Positions 6,656 through 16,567 of a stretch of 34,381 bases of DNA are shown here, one piece after another; within the stretch, counting starts at the first letter, position 1, and the number at the start of each line of letters is the position of its first letter. The notes beneath the pieces are model-generated. The model ran no database searches. It saw only the letters and a list, made by a program, of their open reading frames with translations, and was not told the DNA's origin. The position numbers were made by a program, and so were the translations under genes. This stretch comes from a virus. The stretch is taken from the IMG/VR virus record IMGVR_UViG_3300010354_000286, positions 1-34,381 of that record. The stretch is one strand, 5' to 3'.

Positions 6656-9600
6656 TTAATCTACTTCGGGTAATCTGGTTGCAATCGCTCTAAGTTGAGA
6701 CAATAATGGAGGAGACGCTTGATTTGTTCCTGCCATTACAATCTTAATAGCAAATGCAGTAAATGGTGGTAAATTATCAACGGTATAAGTGTATTCCTTA
6801 AATTCCCCATCGTTTGATTCTTTAACAAAGATGTCAGAAGATCCATCACTTAATGAGGTATCAATTATACTCCTACCAATTCCATCCAGTTTATAGTTAG
6901 AATATCCTGGGAATAATTCAAAAGAATCTTGATCAATAGGTTGGTCTGGTCTAAAAATTTGATAAAGAACTCTTATATCATTAGTTTCATTTTTGTTTGC
7001 GGAAAGAATAACATTAATTGAATTAGCTGGAATGGTCAAATAAATTGGTTCAGTGACGTATACAGCTGCGTGTGGATCATTATCAACTCCCCTAACTTCC
7101 AAACTGTCTGCATAACTAGAAACTTCATCTAATCCTACTGGATTGTTAATTAAATTCGAGGTTAATAATAGTGAAGGTGGTGGGTTAATATCAATGACAG
7201 GAGAAACTCTTTCATCATTTGTGCTCATTAAAATGTCTAAACTGAAAGATTTTCTTTGTGGAGATTCTGTGATGAATTTTTGCTCATTAATGTCTGAGCA
7301 AATGATTCTTGGTGATTGGAAATAAAGTCTTCCGTTTAATGGAAAATCTTGATATCCTGCATCAACAAAAGATTTTTCATTTCCACTAACACTCGTGCCA
7401 GTAAAGGTTCTTAGTCTAGATGTCATATCAGTTTCGGATAAAACAACACTGTTAATTTTTAAACCAAGAACTTCATATTGGATGTTATTTGAAAGAATTG
7501 TTCCAGCTCTTCCTGATTGAATTGTTTTGCTGAAGTATAAGTCATTGGATCTATCCGATCCAATACCAACACCATCAAAATCAGTGGAACCAGTGTCAAT
7601 TTTGATATAGTAACTATTAAGATCAATTGGGTGAGTGTTTGTATCTACTTCAGAAAAATTGTGAACTTTATTAATTCTTCTTATAGAAATTCCATTATAT
7701 TCATATTTAAATACTGGTGAATTAATGTCATAAGATTGAGCCTGAGATCCATCTACACCCCTTGTAATAGAAGTCAAAACATTTCCAGAAACTCCAGTAT
7801 ATCCAATAATTTCATTGCCAATGATTACATATCCAACATTTGATGCACTAACCGGTTTCCCCTCAAATTGCGTGAAACCTGCGCCAGATTGAACAGATAT
7901 TGAAGTATCGGAGTCACCTAATTCTTCAGATAATATTGTATTAAATGTATCTGAAGTTGGTCTAAATTCTTCAATTTTAACATAATTTTCTGGAGAATGC
8001 ATTCCATGATTTTGATGGAAAACTTTCATGTGAAGCCCATCATAATATTGATCTTCTATAATTGTAGATATAGTCACTCCAGCTCCGATTTGTGTTGTTA
8101 TGCCTGAAGAATTGATATAATTAATTGTTGTAATTCCGGAAGAAAATGTTCCTTGAACTTCATCTATAATAAATGTATTTGTTGATCCAATTGATACAAC
8201 AGTAACTTTTCCTCCATATCCAAGATTTTCTAATCTTGGAATTCTCAGCGAATCTCCTATTAAATATCCGAATCCACCAGATGTTATAGTAACTGTAGAA
8301 ATTCCTGCCGTGGTAACTCCAATTGTTGCCACTGCGCCTGTTCCATTACCAGTTTCTGTTTGGAGTGATATATTTGTAAAAGTTCCCACACTATAACCAA
8401 TTCCAACATTTGATATTATTACGCCGGATTGAGATGTAGATATACTTCCCCCAATACCGATTAAAGTTCCTGTCGCTGAATTTTGTGACAGAGTAACTCC
8501 TGGAACTACATTTTCTACATCAAATCCAGTGGAACCCAAACCAACAATAATTTTTTTAGATAAAGGAGTAAAACTATTTGTTGATGTTACTGTCAACTTG
8601 TTATTTCCAACAGAAAGTTTGGGATTGAAGAATCTAACAATTCCTTCATTAACAAATGAAGCTCTATAAATTACATACTTTAGATCTTCAAATTGCGAAG
8701 GAGTCCACGTAGTTCCATTTTGGGATTTGAAGAGACTTCCTAAAGTTGGTTGAGTTGATATTCTAGTTCCTGTAAGAATATCGGTTTCTCCTAATCTAGA
8801 AATAAAGACCCTGTAGTTGGGACTATCGGAAAGAAGAACAATTGAATATTCTGAGTTTGGAACCTCATTTACTCTAACTGATTGCTCTTGTGCTGGTGAT
8901 AAGTATACTGGAGATGGGAACACAAATCTCGTCGCAACACTTCCATCGGATGAAACATTTACATTTTCTGGTTCTAATGTAACTTCTGAAAATGGAATTA
9001 TAACGTTACTGGGAACCCCTGCAATCATAGTTCTTAATTGCAAAGTAACTGGAATATCATCATCTTTGGTTTCAAAGAAAATATCAACTCCGGTTAAAAA
9101 TATACCAGTTTCATCTTCGACAAAGAAGGATTGTGCTAGAGGATCTTTTCTTACTTGTCTCCTCCTCGATGATCTTCCTTCTGGAAGTAAAGATGCTTTT
9201 ATGCGAGCAACATCCCAACTAGAAACTCCGGTGGAATTGGGTCTAAGTGAATCTGCAGGAGCTGGCCAAGTATTCTTTGTTAAATTAAATTTGCCGGTTC
9301 TCAATATTGGAAAATATACATAATCTCCAACACGAATTCCCCAAGTTCCAATATGCTTAACTGTTTTAAGAATTGAAGTTGTTCTAAATCTAATAAAATT
9401 TCTTGGCCTTACAAAATCTCGATAATCTGCAATTGGAGCATTTCCTACTCTAGAATCAACTTGCCCAGAATAAGCACTTACTCTTTGTCTTGCATAAGAT
9501 CCAGTTCCAGAAGAACTATCATATACTACTGCACCATTCCATTTAATGACAACATCTCCAGCCTTCTCATATGGGGAATTATCATCGTCAGAAACTCTAG

Positions 9601-12600
9601 AAAACCATCCACACAATGCTTCACTTGCTGTGGTTAATGCTGGGTTTTTATTAACAGAAACACTACTGCAAATTTCTACGTCAGCATCACTTTCTTCAGG
9701 TAAATTGGGATCAGGTAATGTAGGTGGTTCTGGAATTGATGGCTTCGGATTTGAAACTAATGGAGTTCTCGTTGTAATTATGTTAATTTCAGTAATTTCT
9801 ATAGACCCAGATGACGTAAATTCTGTTTCCGCGCTAGAATCTGCTGTTGATGAAAGTGATGAAATATTATTGGATCCAACACTGAGAGTGTTTCCTACCA
9901 CTTTGAAAGTATTTTGTCCGTTTATCCATTTTGGATTTCCTGGAACAGTTGAATCTGGAATGAATAAAGATCCTATGAGTCTGCCATTATTATCAGACAC
10001 TAAACGAATATCGGTAATAGTAGCAACAGCACCTGATGTTTTACCGATTAGTTTCATTCCAACACCAACAGAACCAAAAAATTCAACCTCTGTTGGTAAT
10101 TGTAAAGATCTAGTATCTACATTCAATACTGTAGATGATCCAGAATAAACTACCTCGGGTGCAGTTTGAGTGTATGGTATAAGCTTATATGTTTCTTGTG
10201 GTTCACTATACGGACCTGTTTTGTGGTTTGGTGTGCATAACCTAAATTTGATTTTTGCCGTTGTAAAATGTGGATCACTTTCTACAGTCTCTCCTACTTG
10301 GAAAGAACCAGAAATCATACTAATTTCAAGAAGTTTTGGAATGATGTAGTTGGAAACATCTATATTTTCAAAGAAAGGTGAGAATTTTGATCTTGGTTTA
10401 AGATTCTTGATATCAAACTCAATATTTCTACTTCTCAAATACTGGATATTTTCAGTATTCTTGTCTATCATTACTTCCGTATTTGTATCAAATTCATCCT
10501 CAAAAGAAGGTGGTGATTCATCTTCCTCAATTGGAGGAGTTGGAGATGTTTGATTTGCTGGTGGAGTAAAATCTAGACTGATAATTCCTCTATTTCTCTT
10601 TCTCCCTCGACCGGAACGAGAATTTAAAATCCTTGTAATGTAGTCCTCTGCAATATCAGGTGGAACAAGCTGTCTAACTAAATCAGCAAAACTAATTCCA
10701 TTTTTATTTTTTTTGAATATTTTTTTTGCGTTTCTGCTGTCCCACTCAAGATGAATGGTAGTTCCATTAACAATTCCATTACTTACTTTCCTATCAACTA
10801 AATCTCTAGAAATTAATTCTACAGTGCCTTTACTATAACGACTTCCAATTCTTAACCATTTATTTCTATAATATCTTCCATATCTTCCAAATGAATAATA
10901 TTTTCCATTTATCAATCTCCACCTTCTTCTTTTTAGTAACAAATTGTCAGTTAAAATGTCTCTAGCGTTGGCAATCCAATCGAAAGGAGGAACCCCAGAA
11001 TTTGGTGATGGTGGTAGAGAAGAAATTGGAATGTCATCAAGATTATCTTTTATTACCGGAGAATTATCTATTGTGGTTTCTTTAGTTATTACCTTCTCTT
11101 CAATCCAATCATCAAAACTTGGACGAAGTTCTATTGTTCCCTCCCAATATCCAATTAGATATGGAACAACATTTTCTGTTGTTGATGCATACGTTTGGGA
11201 ATCAAATATTGTACTATTATAACTTAATGTAATTAATTCTCCCGTTTTTGTAATATTAGGAGATCCAATATCTGATGGGTAGCTCTTATCGGAGTTTGCA
11301 GAAAAAGTATCAGTAAATCCGGCAATTGCTTCGCTACCTAGCTCTAATTCTAAAGAAGTTGTGTAATGTAAAGGTCTTAATGTATTTGATGAAAAATCTA
11401 CAGATGATCTGAATAGAGGGTTTTGCAAATCATGATATGCATGAGAATCAAAATTATCAACAAAAAATCCACATTTAAATCTGTCTAATCCAGTAACTGA
11501 GTCTTTTATACTATAATTTTCAGTTTTACTTTCCAGCATAGAAAGTGTAGTATATTTTTCCAACCTATTAATTCTATCCTCTAGGAGAGAAATATCCTCC
11601 ATCCTATATCTTTTATGTTGAGAAATATCAATTTTTACGTTTTTCGTATTATAGAGATAAGGTGGAAGCGTAATACTTGCAATATCAAGTGTATTTGGTG
11701 GAAAATCTGGGGTTGATGGTGATTCATTAGGAATTCCTTTTGCAACTTCAAAAGAACCATCTTGTTTCAGATATATTATATCAATTCTGGGCAAATAATA
11801 TGAATATGATAAAATTAAATTTTCATCTGGACACAGTGTATATTTAGAATATTGCCCTTCTCCGCTAAAGTTTCTTGATTCAAACTCAAATGGTGATTTT
11901 GAATTTGCATCCAAGACAAAGGGAGAAACTCTTGGTCTTATGTCAATATGATCTGATAATCTACGATTTTCATATAAAGGAATATCATATTTAAATGAAT
12001 TTGCCGGGTAACTATTGACTGCAACAAATTCTCCAGTGTCACCTGAATTAATTGTATAATTTTGAAAAACTATTTTTAATTTTCTAGTAGGGATACTTGT
12101 ATTTTCTTTTCTAATAAGTCTACCATAATCATAATGTGTTGATCGTTGCCCATCATCTACAAAGAAATTTTGACTAATATCTTTTGATGTAGATATTATT
12201 TTAGATGTTATTGTTGCGTTAACTTTTGATTGTTCTCCAGTGATAACTTCCTCTACAGAAAATTGATTTCTATTTAAGTAAATATATTCTAGAGAATCAA
12301 CAGATATTTTTCCTACAACTAATGCAGCTGCACCACTTGATTTTCCTGTAATTTGTTCACCAATTACAAAATCTTGGTTGGTATTTGAAGCACCGGTAAA
12401 TCCAGTAAGTTGAATTCTTGGTAGTTGTGGTTCAGAAGTGTCAGAAGATTCATAAACAGCAAGAACTCTGACAATATCTGGAACATTTAGACATATCTCA
12501 TCGTCTTGAACTCTTACCCCATAAACTCCACTATACTCTAATCCATCATTAAGCGTCGTTGTACCAATACCAGATGCTACATTTCGTGATTTGTCAATAA

Positions 12601-14965
12601 CTAATGTTGATGCTGTGTTGAAATTTTTTATTTTAAAACTTGGATTAACGTTTTTAACAGTTGTTATTACTGTTGCCGTTCCACTCGTACGTGTTAATCC
12701 ATAAAAAGTAAGAATTTTTCCAGTTGTATCGAGATCATACTTATCGAACCTCATTGGTTCTATTGATCCATCAGCATAAATTATTACAAATCTATCCTCA
12801 TCAAAAGAAGCAAAATATAAATCAGGTTCCGTTAGGGTTAAAGTTATATATCCGTTAGAAAAAACCTGATTATTAAATTCTCTTCGTTGTAGTATTTCTT
12901 GACTTTCTAAACTAATATTTGAAATATTATCAAACCTCAATTTAGTCATTAATGAAGTATTTGAAGATTCACTTAGTCCAGTGAGTTTAATTATATTAGC
13001 TACCTCAATCAATTCTGATGGCAATTTTCCATCACATATAGAAGAAACTGAAGTAATTCCGGAAACTGTAAATGAGAGACCATCGTTAGCGACGTTTTCT
13101 ACTTTGTTATAGATTACATCTCCACCTAAAATAGTGCTAGCATATGAAACAATATCTCCAGACTTAATTTTGTTTGTAAAGACAACATCAAGTCCAGCAG
13201 ATATAGTGCTTATTCCCCCACTAGATGCAGTAATTGTGAAAATTGTTCCACTTGGCGATATTAATTCTTTTTGAGATAAAACAACATCACTATTAAAAGT
13301 AGAAATTCCACTAGAGGAGTAAATAGACTTTACATCACTAATATTAAAGTCAGTGACTTCATTTATTAACCTTCCATCATCTAAACCATTTATTGTGATT
13401 GGTTCATTTTCTAGAAACGTTCCAGATACACCATAAAGAGTTAGGATTCTATTGTTCGTAATACTTGATTTTAGAAATCCGGATGCTCCACTTCTTTTTC
13501 CTTTAATTAACGCAGGTGTTTCTAAGGAAGAGATGCTTGTAGTTAATCCAATCCGAGTAAAAGTTTCGATATCAAATAATCTTAAATTGAGACGACTTTT
13601 ATCATCAACATAATTGGTTTCTGGAATAAAATCATACACTCTCGCTACACCAATTGTTGTGCCAGCTGCAACATGAGATGAAACTCCTATCCTTGAGTTC
13701 ATCAAAGATACAAATGCCGTTGTTCCTAGTCCAACTGTAGGGGATCCAAAACCTCTATTTAAAATTAAAGAAGTTCCTGCATCATAACGTATAACTTCAT
13801 TTTCAATAGTTTTTGTGGTTCTTGGTTTTTCGGATACTAACTCTACCGAAGAAATTTTTTCGACATCATATCCATTAACATATGCTTTTCCAGAGCTTAT
13901 TTTATAAATTAGTAAATCATCAGATGGAGTGTTTCCATTTGCAGTAAGTTCATTGCTATAATATAAACCATCAGATCTTACTCTATCGTTTAATGACTCT
14001 CTTACCGTAACATTAAATGGTTTAATATAATAATTTCCAGATTCCTCATAAGTTCTTTTTGCTAACTCATCACGAATTAAACTATACTGAGTAGTTTCTT
14101 TCTTGAATATTAGATTTCCATTTTCAACTCTTAATATCTCTACGAAGTTATCTGTTTCGGAATCGTCTATATTTTTTTTCGCAAGAAATATCTCTATTTT
14201 GAATCTATCGGATCCTGGCGCCGCATAATTAGAAAATCCTTTTGCATTATCAAAAAGAGATTCATCTTCGTCCGAAGAAACTATACTTTCAACTACATCA
14301 AATCCTATTTTATATGATGGTGTAGAACTATACTGGTCTAAAATAATTCTTTGAGTTTTAACACTTACAAAATTACCACGAATAAAATAAACTCCATCAT
14401 TTACAATTGCAGAAGATCCTACTGAATTTGCATTTGATGATTTTGTATTACAAATTCCTTCATTCGCTTGTATTGTAAATCCAAGATCACCATAGGTTAG
14501 GGGTGATTGTAAAATTAATGTTTCGCCATCAGAAAATTGAAAATTTTCAAAATTAGCGCCGCCATTTTCTAGATATTTTACATATAATGTAAAACTATTT
14601 CTTTCAGAATCATTTTCATTGAGTGTATAAACTACTTCGGCCAAAACTCCACTTATAGATCCTCTAATTTTTTTCCCTAAAAGATTGGAGAAATATAATG
14701 ATATTGGAGTTCCATTGTATGAATTTTCAATCTCCACTGCATAAAGTGGATTATCAATTCTAATGAGACCTGGAACCACTACCGATCCTTCTTTAAATAT
14801 ATGGTTTCCAAACTGCTCAATTTGATTCTGAAGAATGGATTGTAAAGTTGTTAGTTCTCTTGCCTGGATGGGATATCCGGGCTTAAAAAGAACTTTTTGA
14901 TAGTTTTTATCCTTATCAAAATCATCAAAATATGGAGATACATTTAAATTTGTTTTTTGTGGCAT
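6656..14965 (-). CDS. giant DUF4815-type virion structural protein (gp9/gp10 position)
   Basis: Predicted tail/baseplate structural protein of 2769 residues. The N-terminus, FDKDKNYQKVLFKPGYPIQA then RELTTLQSILQNQIEQFGNH (about 16-55), is the DUF4815 signature. Residues about 1338-1490 are an Arg/Lys-rich insert (LLKRRRWRLINGKYY, SRSGRGRKRNRG) ending in a Pro/acidic linker (SPTPPIEEDESPPSFEDEFD). A second Pro-rich linker (NPKPSIPEPPTLPDPN) is near 1731-1758. Residues about 1943-2108 begin DPLAQSFFVEDETGIFLTGV and then VDIFFETKDDDIPVTLQLRT, a conserved T4-like cyanophage tail domain. Modules A, B and C occur within it. It follows the gp8-like gene by 6 nt. In T4 this slot holds gp9, gp10, gp11 and gp12; which of these it replaces is not clear. 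It probably lies at the baseplate periphery or fibre attachment. Confidence 0.85.
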   Translation of the reverse strand: MPQKTNLNVSPYFDDFDKDKNYQKVLFKPGYPIQARELTTLQSILQNQIEQFGNHIFKEGSVVVPGLIRIDNPLYAVEIENSYNGTPISLYFSNLLGKKIRGSISGVLAEVVYTLNENDSERNSFTLYVKYLENGGANFENFQFSDGETLILQSPLTYGDLGFTIQANEGICNTKSSNANSVGSSAIVNDGVYFIRGNFVSVKTQRIILDQYSSTPSYKIGFDVVESIVSSDEDESLFDNAKGFSNYAAPGSDRFKIEIFLAKKNIDDSETDNFVEILRVENGNLIFKKETTQYSLIRDELAKRTYEESGNYYIKPFNVTVRESLNDRVRSDGLYYSNELTANGNTPSDDLLIYKISSGKAYVNGYDVEKISSVELVSEKPRTTKTIENEVIRYDAGTSLILNRGFGSPTVGLGTTAFVSLMNSRIGVSSHVAAGTTIGVARVYDFIPETNYVDDKSRLNLRLFDIETFTRIGLTTSISSLETPALIKGKRSGASGFLKSSITNNRILTLYGVSGTFLENEPITINGLDDGRLINEVTDFNISDVKSIYSSSGISTFNSDVVLSQKELISPSGTIFTITASSGGISTISAGLDVVFTNKIKSGDIVSYASTILGGDVIYNKVENVANDGLSFTVSGITSVSSICDGKLPSELIEVANIIKLTGLSESSNTSLMTKLRFDNISNISLESQEILQRREFNNQVFSNGYITLTLTEPDLYFASFDEDRFVIIYADGSIEPMRFDKYDLDTTGKILTFYGLTRTSGTATVITTVKNVNPSFKIKNFNTASTLVIDKSRNVASGIGTTTLNDGLEYSGVYGVRVQDDEICLNVPDIVRVLAVYESSDTSEPQLPRIQLTGFTGASNTNQDFVIGEQITGKSSGAAALVVGKISVDSLEYIYLNRNQFSVEEVITGEQSKVNATITSKIISTSKDISQNFFVDDGQRSTHYDYGRLIRKENTSIPTRKLKIVFQNYTINSGDTGEFVAVNSYPANSFKYDIPLYENRRLSDHIDIRPRVSPFVLDANSKSPFEFESRNFSGEGQYSKYTLCPDENLILSYSYYLPRIDIIYLKQDGSFEVAKGIPNESPSTPDFPPNTLDIASITLPPYLYNTKNVKIDISQHKRYRMEDISLLEDRINRLEKYTTLSMLESKTENYSIKDSVTGLDRFKCGFFVDNFDSHAYHDLQNPLFRSSVDFSSNTLRPLHYTTSLELELGSEAIAGFTDTFSANSDKSYPSDIGSPNITKTGELITLSYNSTIFDSQTYASTTENVVPYLIGYWEGTIELRPSFDDWIEEKVITKETTIDNSPVIKDNLDDIPISSLPPSPNSGVPPFDWIANARDILTDNLLLKRRRWRLINGKYYSFGRYGRYYRNKWLRIGSRYSKGTVELISRDLVDRKVSNGIVNGTTIHLEWDSRNAKKIFKKNKNGISFADLVRQLVPPDIAEDYITRILNSRSGRGRKRNRGIISLDFTPPANQTSPTPPIEEDESPPSFEDEFDTNTEVMIDKNTENIQYLRSRNIEFDIKNLKPRSKFSPFFENIDVSNYIIPKLLEISMISGSFQVGETVESDPHFTTAKIKFRLCTPNHKTGPYSEPQETYKLIPYTQTAPEVVYSGSSTVLNVDTRSLQLPTEVEFFGSVGVGMKLIGKTSGAVATITDIRLVSDNNGRLIGSLFIPDSTVPGNPKWINGQNTFKVVGNTLSVGSNNISSLSSTADSSAETEFTSSGSIEITEINIITTRTPLVSNPKPSIPEPPTLPDPNLPEESDADVEICSSVSVNKNPALTTASEALCGWFSRVSDDDNSPYEKAGDVVIKWNGAVVYDSSSGTGSYARQRVSAYSGQVDSRVGNAPIADYRDFVRPRNFIRFRTTSILKTVKHIGTWGIRVGDYVYFPILRTGKFNLTKNTWPAPADSLRPNSTGVSSWDVARIKASLLPEGRSSRRRQVRKDPLAQSFFVEDETGIFLTGVDIFFETKDDDIPVTLQLRTMIAGVPSNVIIPFSEVTLEPENVNVSSDGSVATRFVFPSPVYLSPAQEQSVRVNEVPNSEYSIVLLSDSPNYRVFISRLGETDILTGTRISTQPTLGSLFKSQNGTTWTPSQFEDLKYVIYRASFVNEGIVRFFNPKLSVGNNKLTVTSTNSFTPLSKKIIVGLGSTGFDVENVVPGVTLSQNSATGTLIGIGGSISTSQSGVIISNVGIGYSVGTFTNISLQTETGNGTGAVATIGVTTAGISTVTITSGGFGYLIGDSLRIPRLENLGYGGKVTVVSIGSTNTFIIDEVQGTFSSGITTINYINSSGITTQIGAGVTISTIIEDQYYDGLHMKVFHQNHGMHSPENYVKIEEFRPTSDTFNTILSEELGDSDTSISVQSGAGFTQFEGKPVSASNVGYVIIGNEIIGYTGVSGNVLTSITRGVDGSQAQSYDINSPVFKYEYNGISIRRINKVHNFSEVDTNTHPIDLNSYYIKIDTGSTDFDGVGIGSDRSNDLYFSKTIQSGRAGTILSNNIQYEVLGLKINSVVLSETDMTSRLRTFTGTSVSGNEKSFVDAGYQDFPLNGRLYFQSPRIICSDINEQKFITESPQRKSFSLDILMSTNDERVSPVIDINPPPSLLLTSNLINNPVGLDEVSSYADSLEVRGVDNDPHAAVYVTEPIYLTIPANSINVILSANKNETNDIRVLYQIFRPDQPIDQDSFELFPGYSNYKLDGIGRSIIDTSLSDGSSDIFVKESNDGEFKEYTYTVDNLPPFTAFAIKIVMAGTNQASPPLLSQLRAIATRLPEVD
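7695..7930 (-). repeat. module B copy in the DUF4815 protein
   Basis: Encodes a beta-type unit with DTSISVQSGAGFTQFEG, NEIIGYTGVSGNVLTSITRG and VDGSQAQ. It is the clearest partner of the gp15 C-terminal module. Confidence 0.6.
8205..8435 (-). repeat. module A copy in the DUF4815 protein
   Basis: Two GxGY-like units (NVGIGYSVGTF and SGGFGYLIGDSLRIP) flank a Gly/Thr-rich spacer (GNGTGAVATIGVTT), matching the gp14 repeat layout. Confidence 0.65.
12190..12370 (-). repeat. module C (GxxSGAxAxV...GExIxGxxS) in the DUF4815 protein
   Basis: Encodes VIGEQITGKSSGAAALVVGK followed about 20 residues later by VEEVITGEQSKVNATIT. This is the same arrangement as residues 370-425 of gp14. A looser copy (LIKGKRSGASGFLKSSITNN) is near 13380-13520. 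Confidence 0.6.
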
Positions 14966-14971
14966 GATTCT

Positions 14972-16543
14972 TTAAAATTGCAAAATGATCTTAACGTCTT
15001 CTTTTTGATTTTGAGACCTTGTGATCGAAGGTCTATTATCAACATATAATGTGTCTCCAGAATGTTTTTTTACTTCAGGAGATGCCATTCCTTCTACAAA
15101 CTCTTGACCTAAGTAATATGTCTTATTATTTATGACAATACTTGAGGATGGAGATACTTCTGTACCAAAACTCACATCAATTAATAAAGAATAATCATCT
15201 CCTACTATGGATAAATTTCCCCCTGTTCCTGGGGAAGAAGTAAATTTTATAGATTCAAATCCATATGTTGGCGAAAAATTGTCACTACCATCAAAATTAA
15301 ACCCGTATAGAGTTCTATCTTGCCAATATTTTAAAATCCCAGTGTTAGAATCGTAGGAAATAACTTTACCAACCGCTGTTGTTCCTGTAGATACTGTTTG
15401 TGTAATTAAACTATCTGGAGCATAAACAGCATCTTGAAAATTTCCTCCCAATTTCATAGCATAAACGGCACTAACTTTATCGTCAGTTAAAATTTGATCG
15501 GAGTTAAATCCAAGTGGATTTTTTATAATTCCAAATCTTGCTACTTGATTGCCTATGATGAAATCTGGATTTTCTAAATCATTTTCTATTCTAGAATAAA
15601 TTAGAACATTATATGCACCAAGTTCTCTATAAATATCATACCCATGACCACCCAAGGGAGGAATAACCACTTCAAAAACGGGAGAAGAATAACCGATCTC
15701 CGTTGTAGATATATCACTAGACTCAATATCTACGGATGCATAGGTATAACCAGAACCTCCATTAGAAACAGTTATTGATTCTACTTGAAAATTATCATTT
15801 ATAACAATTGTTGCGGTTGCTCCAGTTCCATCACCTTTAATTGGTATGTTTGAATAAATTCCCGGGGATCCTAAATTATTTCCCCTATCTCTAATAATTA
15901 TATTCTTAATTTGCGATGACGTTTTTGCATTTTCTTTTATTAACGAAGTGCTTTCGTCATTCCCCCAATCCTTTGGAACTGGTATATAATTAATTCCATC
16001 AAACTTAATAATATCGCTTGGTGAAATAGTATAAAGATATTTCCACAAATACCCATCACCACTAGTTCCTGCAGGTCTTGGTTCAAAATCAATAAAAGTT
16101 GGTTCATCCAAAGATGGTTTTCCTTCCGGATTTTCCGGATCTGATCCATTATGAATACAAACATAAACTTTATATTCGCTATTAACGATATAATAGTTTG
16201 CGGAATATAAATTAGTTGCTTGTGAAGGGAGTGATAAATTATTTCGACTAATTTTATGACGATACATGTCATAAGTAGTCCCAGATTGCCAAGAAATCTT
16301 TCTAACTACTTGTTTAACATCTTCCGGTTTAATTTTTTTTAATGCAATTGTAGTATCCCAATAATCATTTTCATCATCAAAACTATCTTTGGGTGCCGGT
16401 GGGTTGATATCCCAATCAGAATCATATTCTGATGCATTCGGTAATCCAATAAAAACATAATATGAATTGGAGGAAGATGTTGCCGATGAAACAAAGTTCT
16501 TGGCATTCAATATCCGTAATTGGTCAGTTATAATTGCAGACAT
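14972..16543 (-). CDS. 8: baseplate wedge protein, gp8-like
   Basis: Placed as the T4 gp8 counterpart from its position between the gp7-slot giant and the gp9/10-slot protein, and from its N-terminus (SAIITDQLRILNAKNFVSSA, then NSYYVFIGLPNASEYDSDWD), which I associate with cyanophage gp8. The first half carries IALKKIKPEDVKQVVRKISW, YIVNSEYKVYVCIHNG and DGYLWKYLYTISPSDIIKF, a conserved core. The second half includes a module A unit (GDGTGATATIVINDN, then VSNGGSGYTYASVDIES; nt about 15740-15905) and a module C-like unit (TGTTAVGKVISYDSNTGIL). Its 523 residues exceed T4 gp8 (334), consistent with added modules. Two overlapping late-promoter-like boxes lie upstream. Confidence 0.78.
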   Translation of the reverse strand: MSAIITDQLRILNAKNFVSSATSSSNSYYVFIGLPNASEYDSDWDINPPAPKDSFDDENDYWDTTIALKKIKPEDVKQVVRKISWQSGTTYDMYRHKISRNNLSLPSQATNLYSANYYIVNSEYKVYVCIHNGSDPENPEGKPSLDEPTFIDFEPRPAGTSGDGYLWKYLYTISPSDIIKFDGINYIPVPKDWGNDESTSLIKENAKTSSQIKNIIIRDRGNNLGSPGIYSNIPIKGDGTGATATIVINDNFQVESITVSNGGSGYTYASVDIESSDISTTEIGYSSPVFEVVIPPLGGHGYDIYRELGAYNVLIYSRIENDLENPDFIIGNQVARFGIIKNPLGFNSDQILTDDKVSAVYAMKLGGNFQDAVYAPDSLITQTVSTGTTAVGKVISYDSNTGILKYWQDRTLYGFNFDGSDNFSPTYGFESIKFTSSPGTGGNLSIVGDDYSLLIDVSFGTEVSPSSSIVINNKTYYLGQEFVEGMASPEVKKHSGDTLYVDNRPSITRSQNQKEDVKIILQF

Positions 16544-16555
16544 TTTGAGATTTTT

Positions 16556-16567
16556 TATTTATTTATG
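16556..16567 (-). promoter_or_regulatory. tandem late-promoter-like boxes upstream of gp8
   Basis: Minus strand reads CATAAATAAATA: CATAAATA (16567-16560) and AATAAATA (16563-16556) overlap, and both fit NATAAATA. The first ends 16 nt before the gp8-like ATG. Its TAA (16565-16563) is the stop codon of the giant gene. Confidence 0.5.

Noticed and set aside
8817-10148. Plus-strand open frames of 168 and 200 codons
   Set aside because: They lie wholly antisense to the DUF4815 gene, have biased composition, no ribosome-binding site, and no recognisable domain.
15940-16272. Minus-strand 110-codon frame inside the gp8-like gene
   Set aside because: Out of frame within a convincing gene; no family resemblance.
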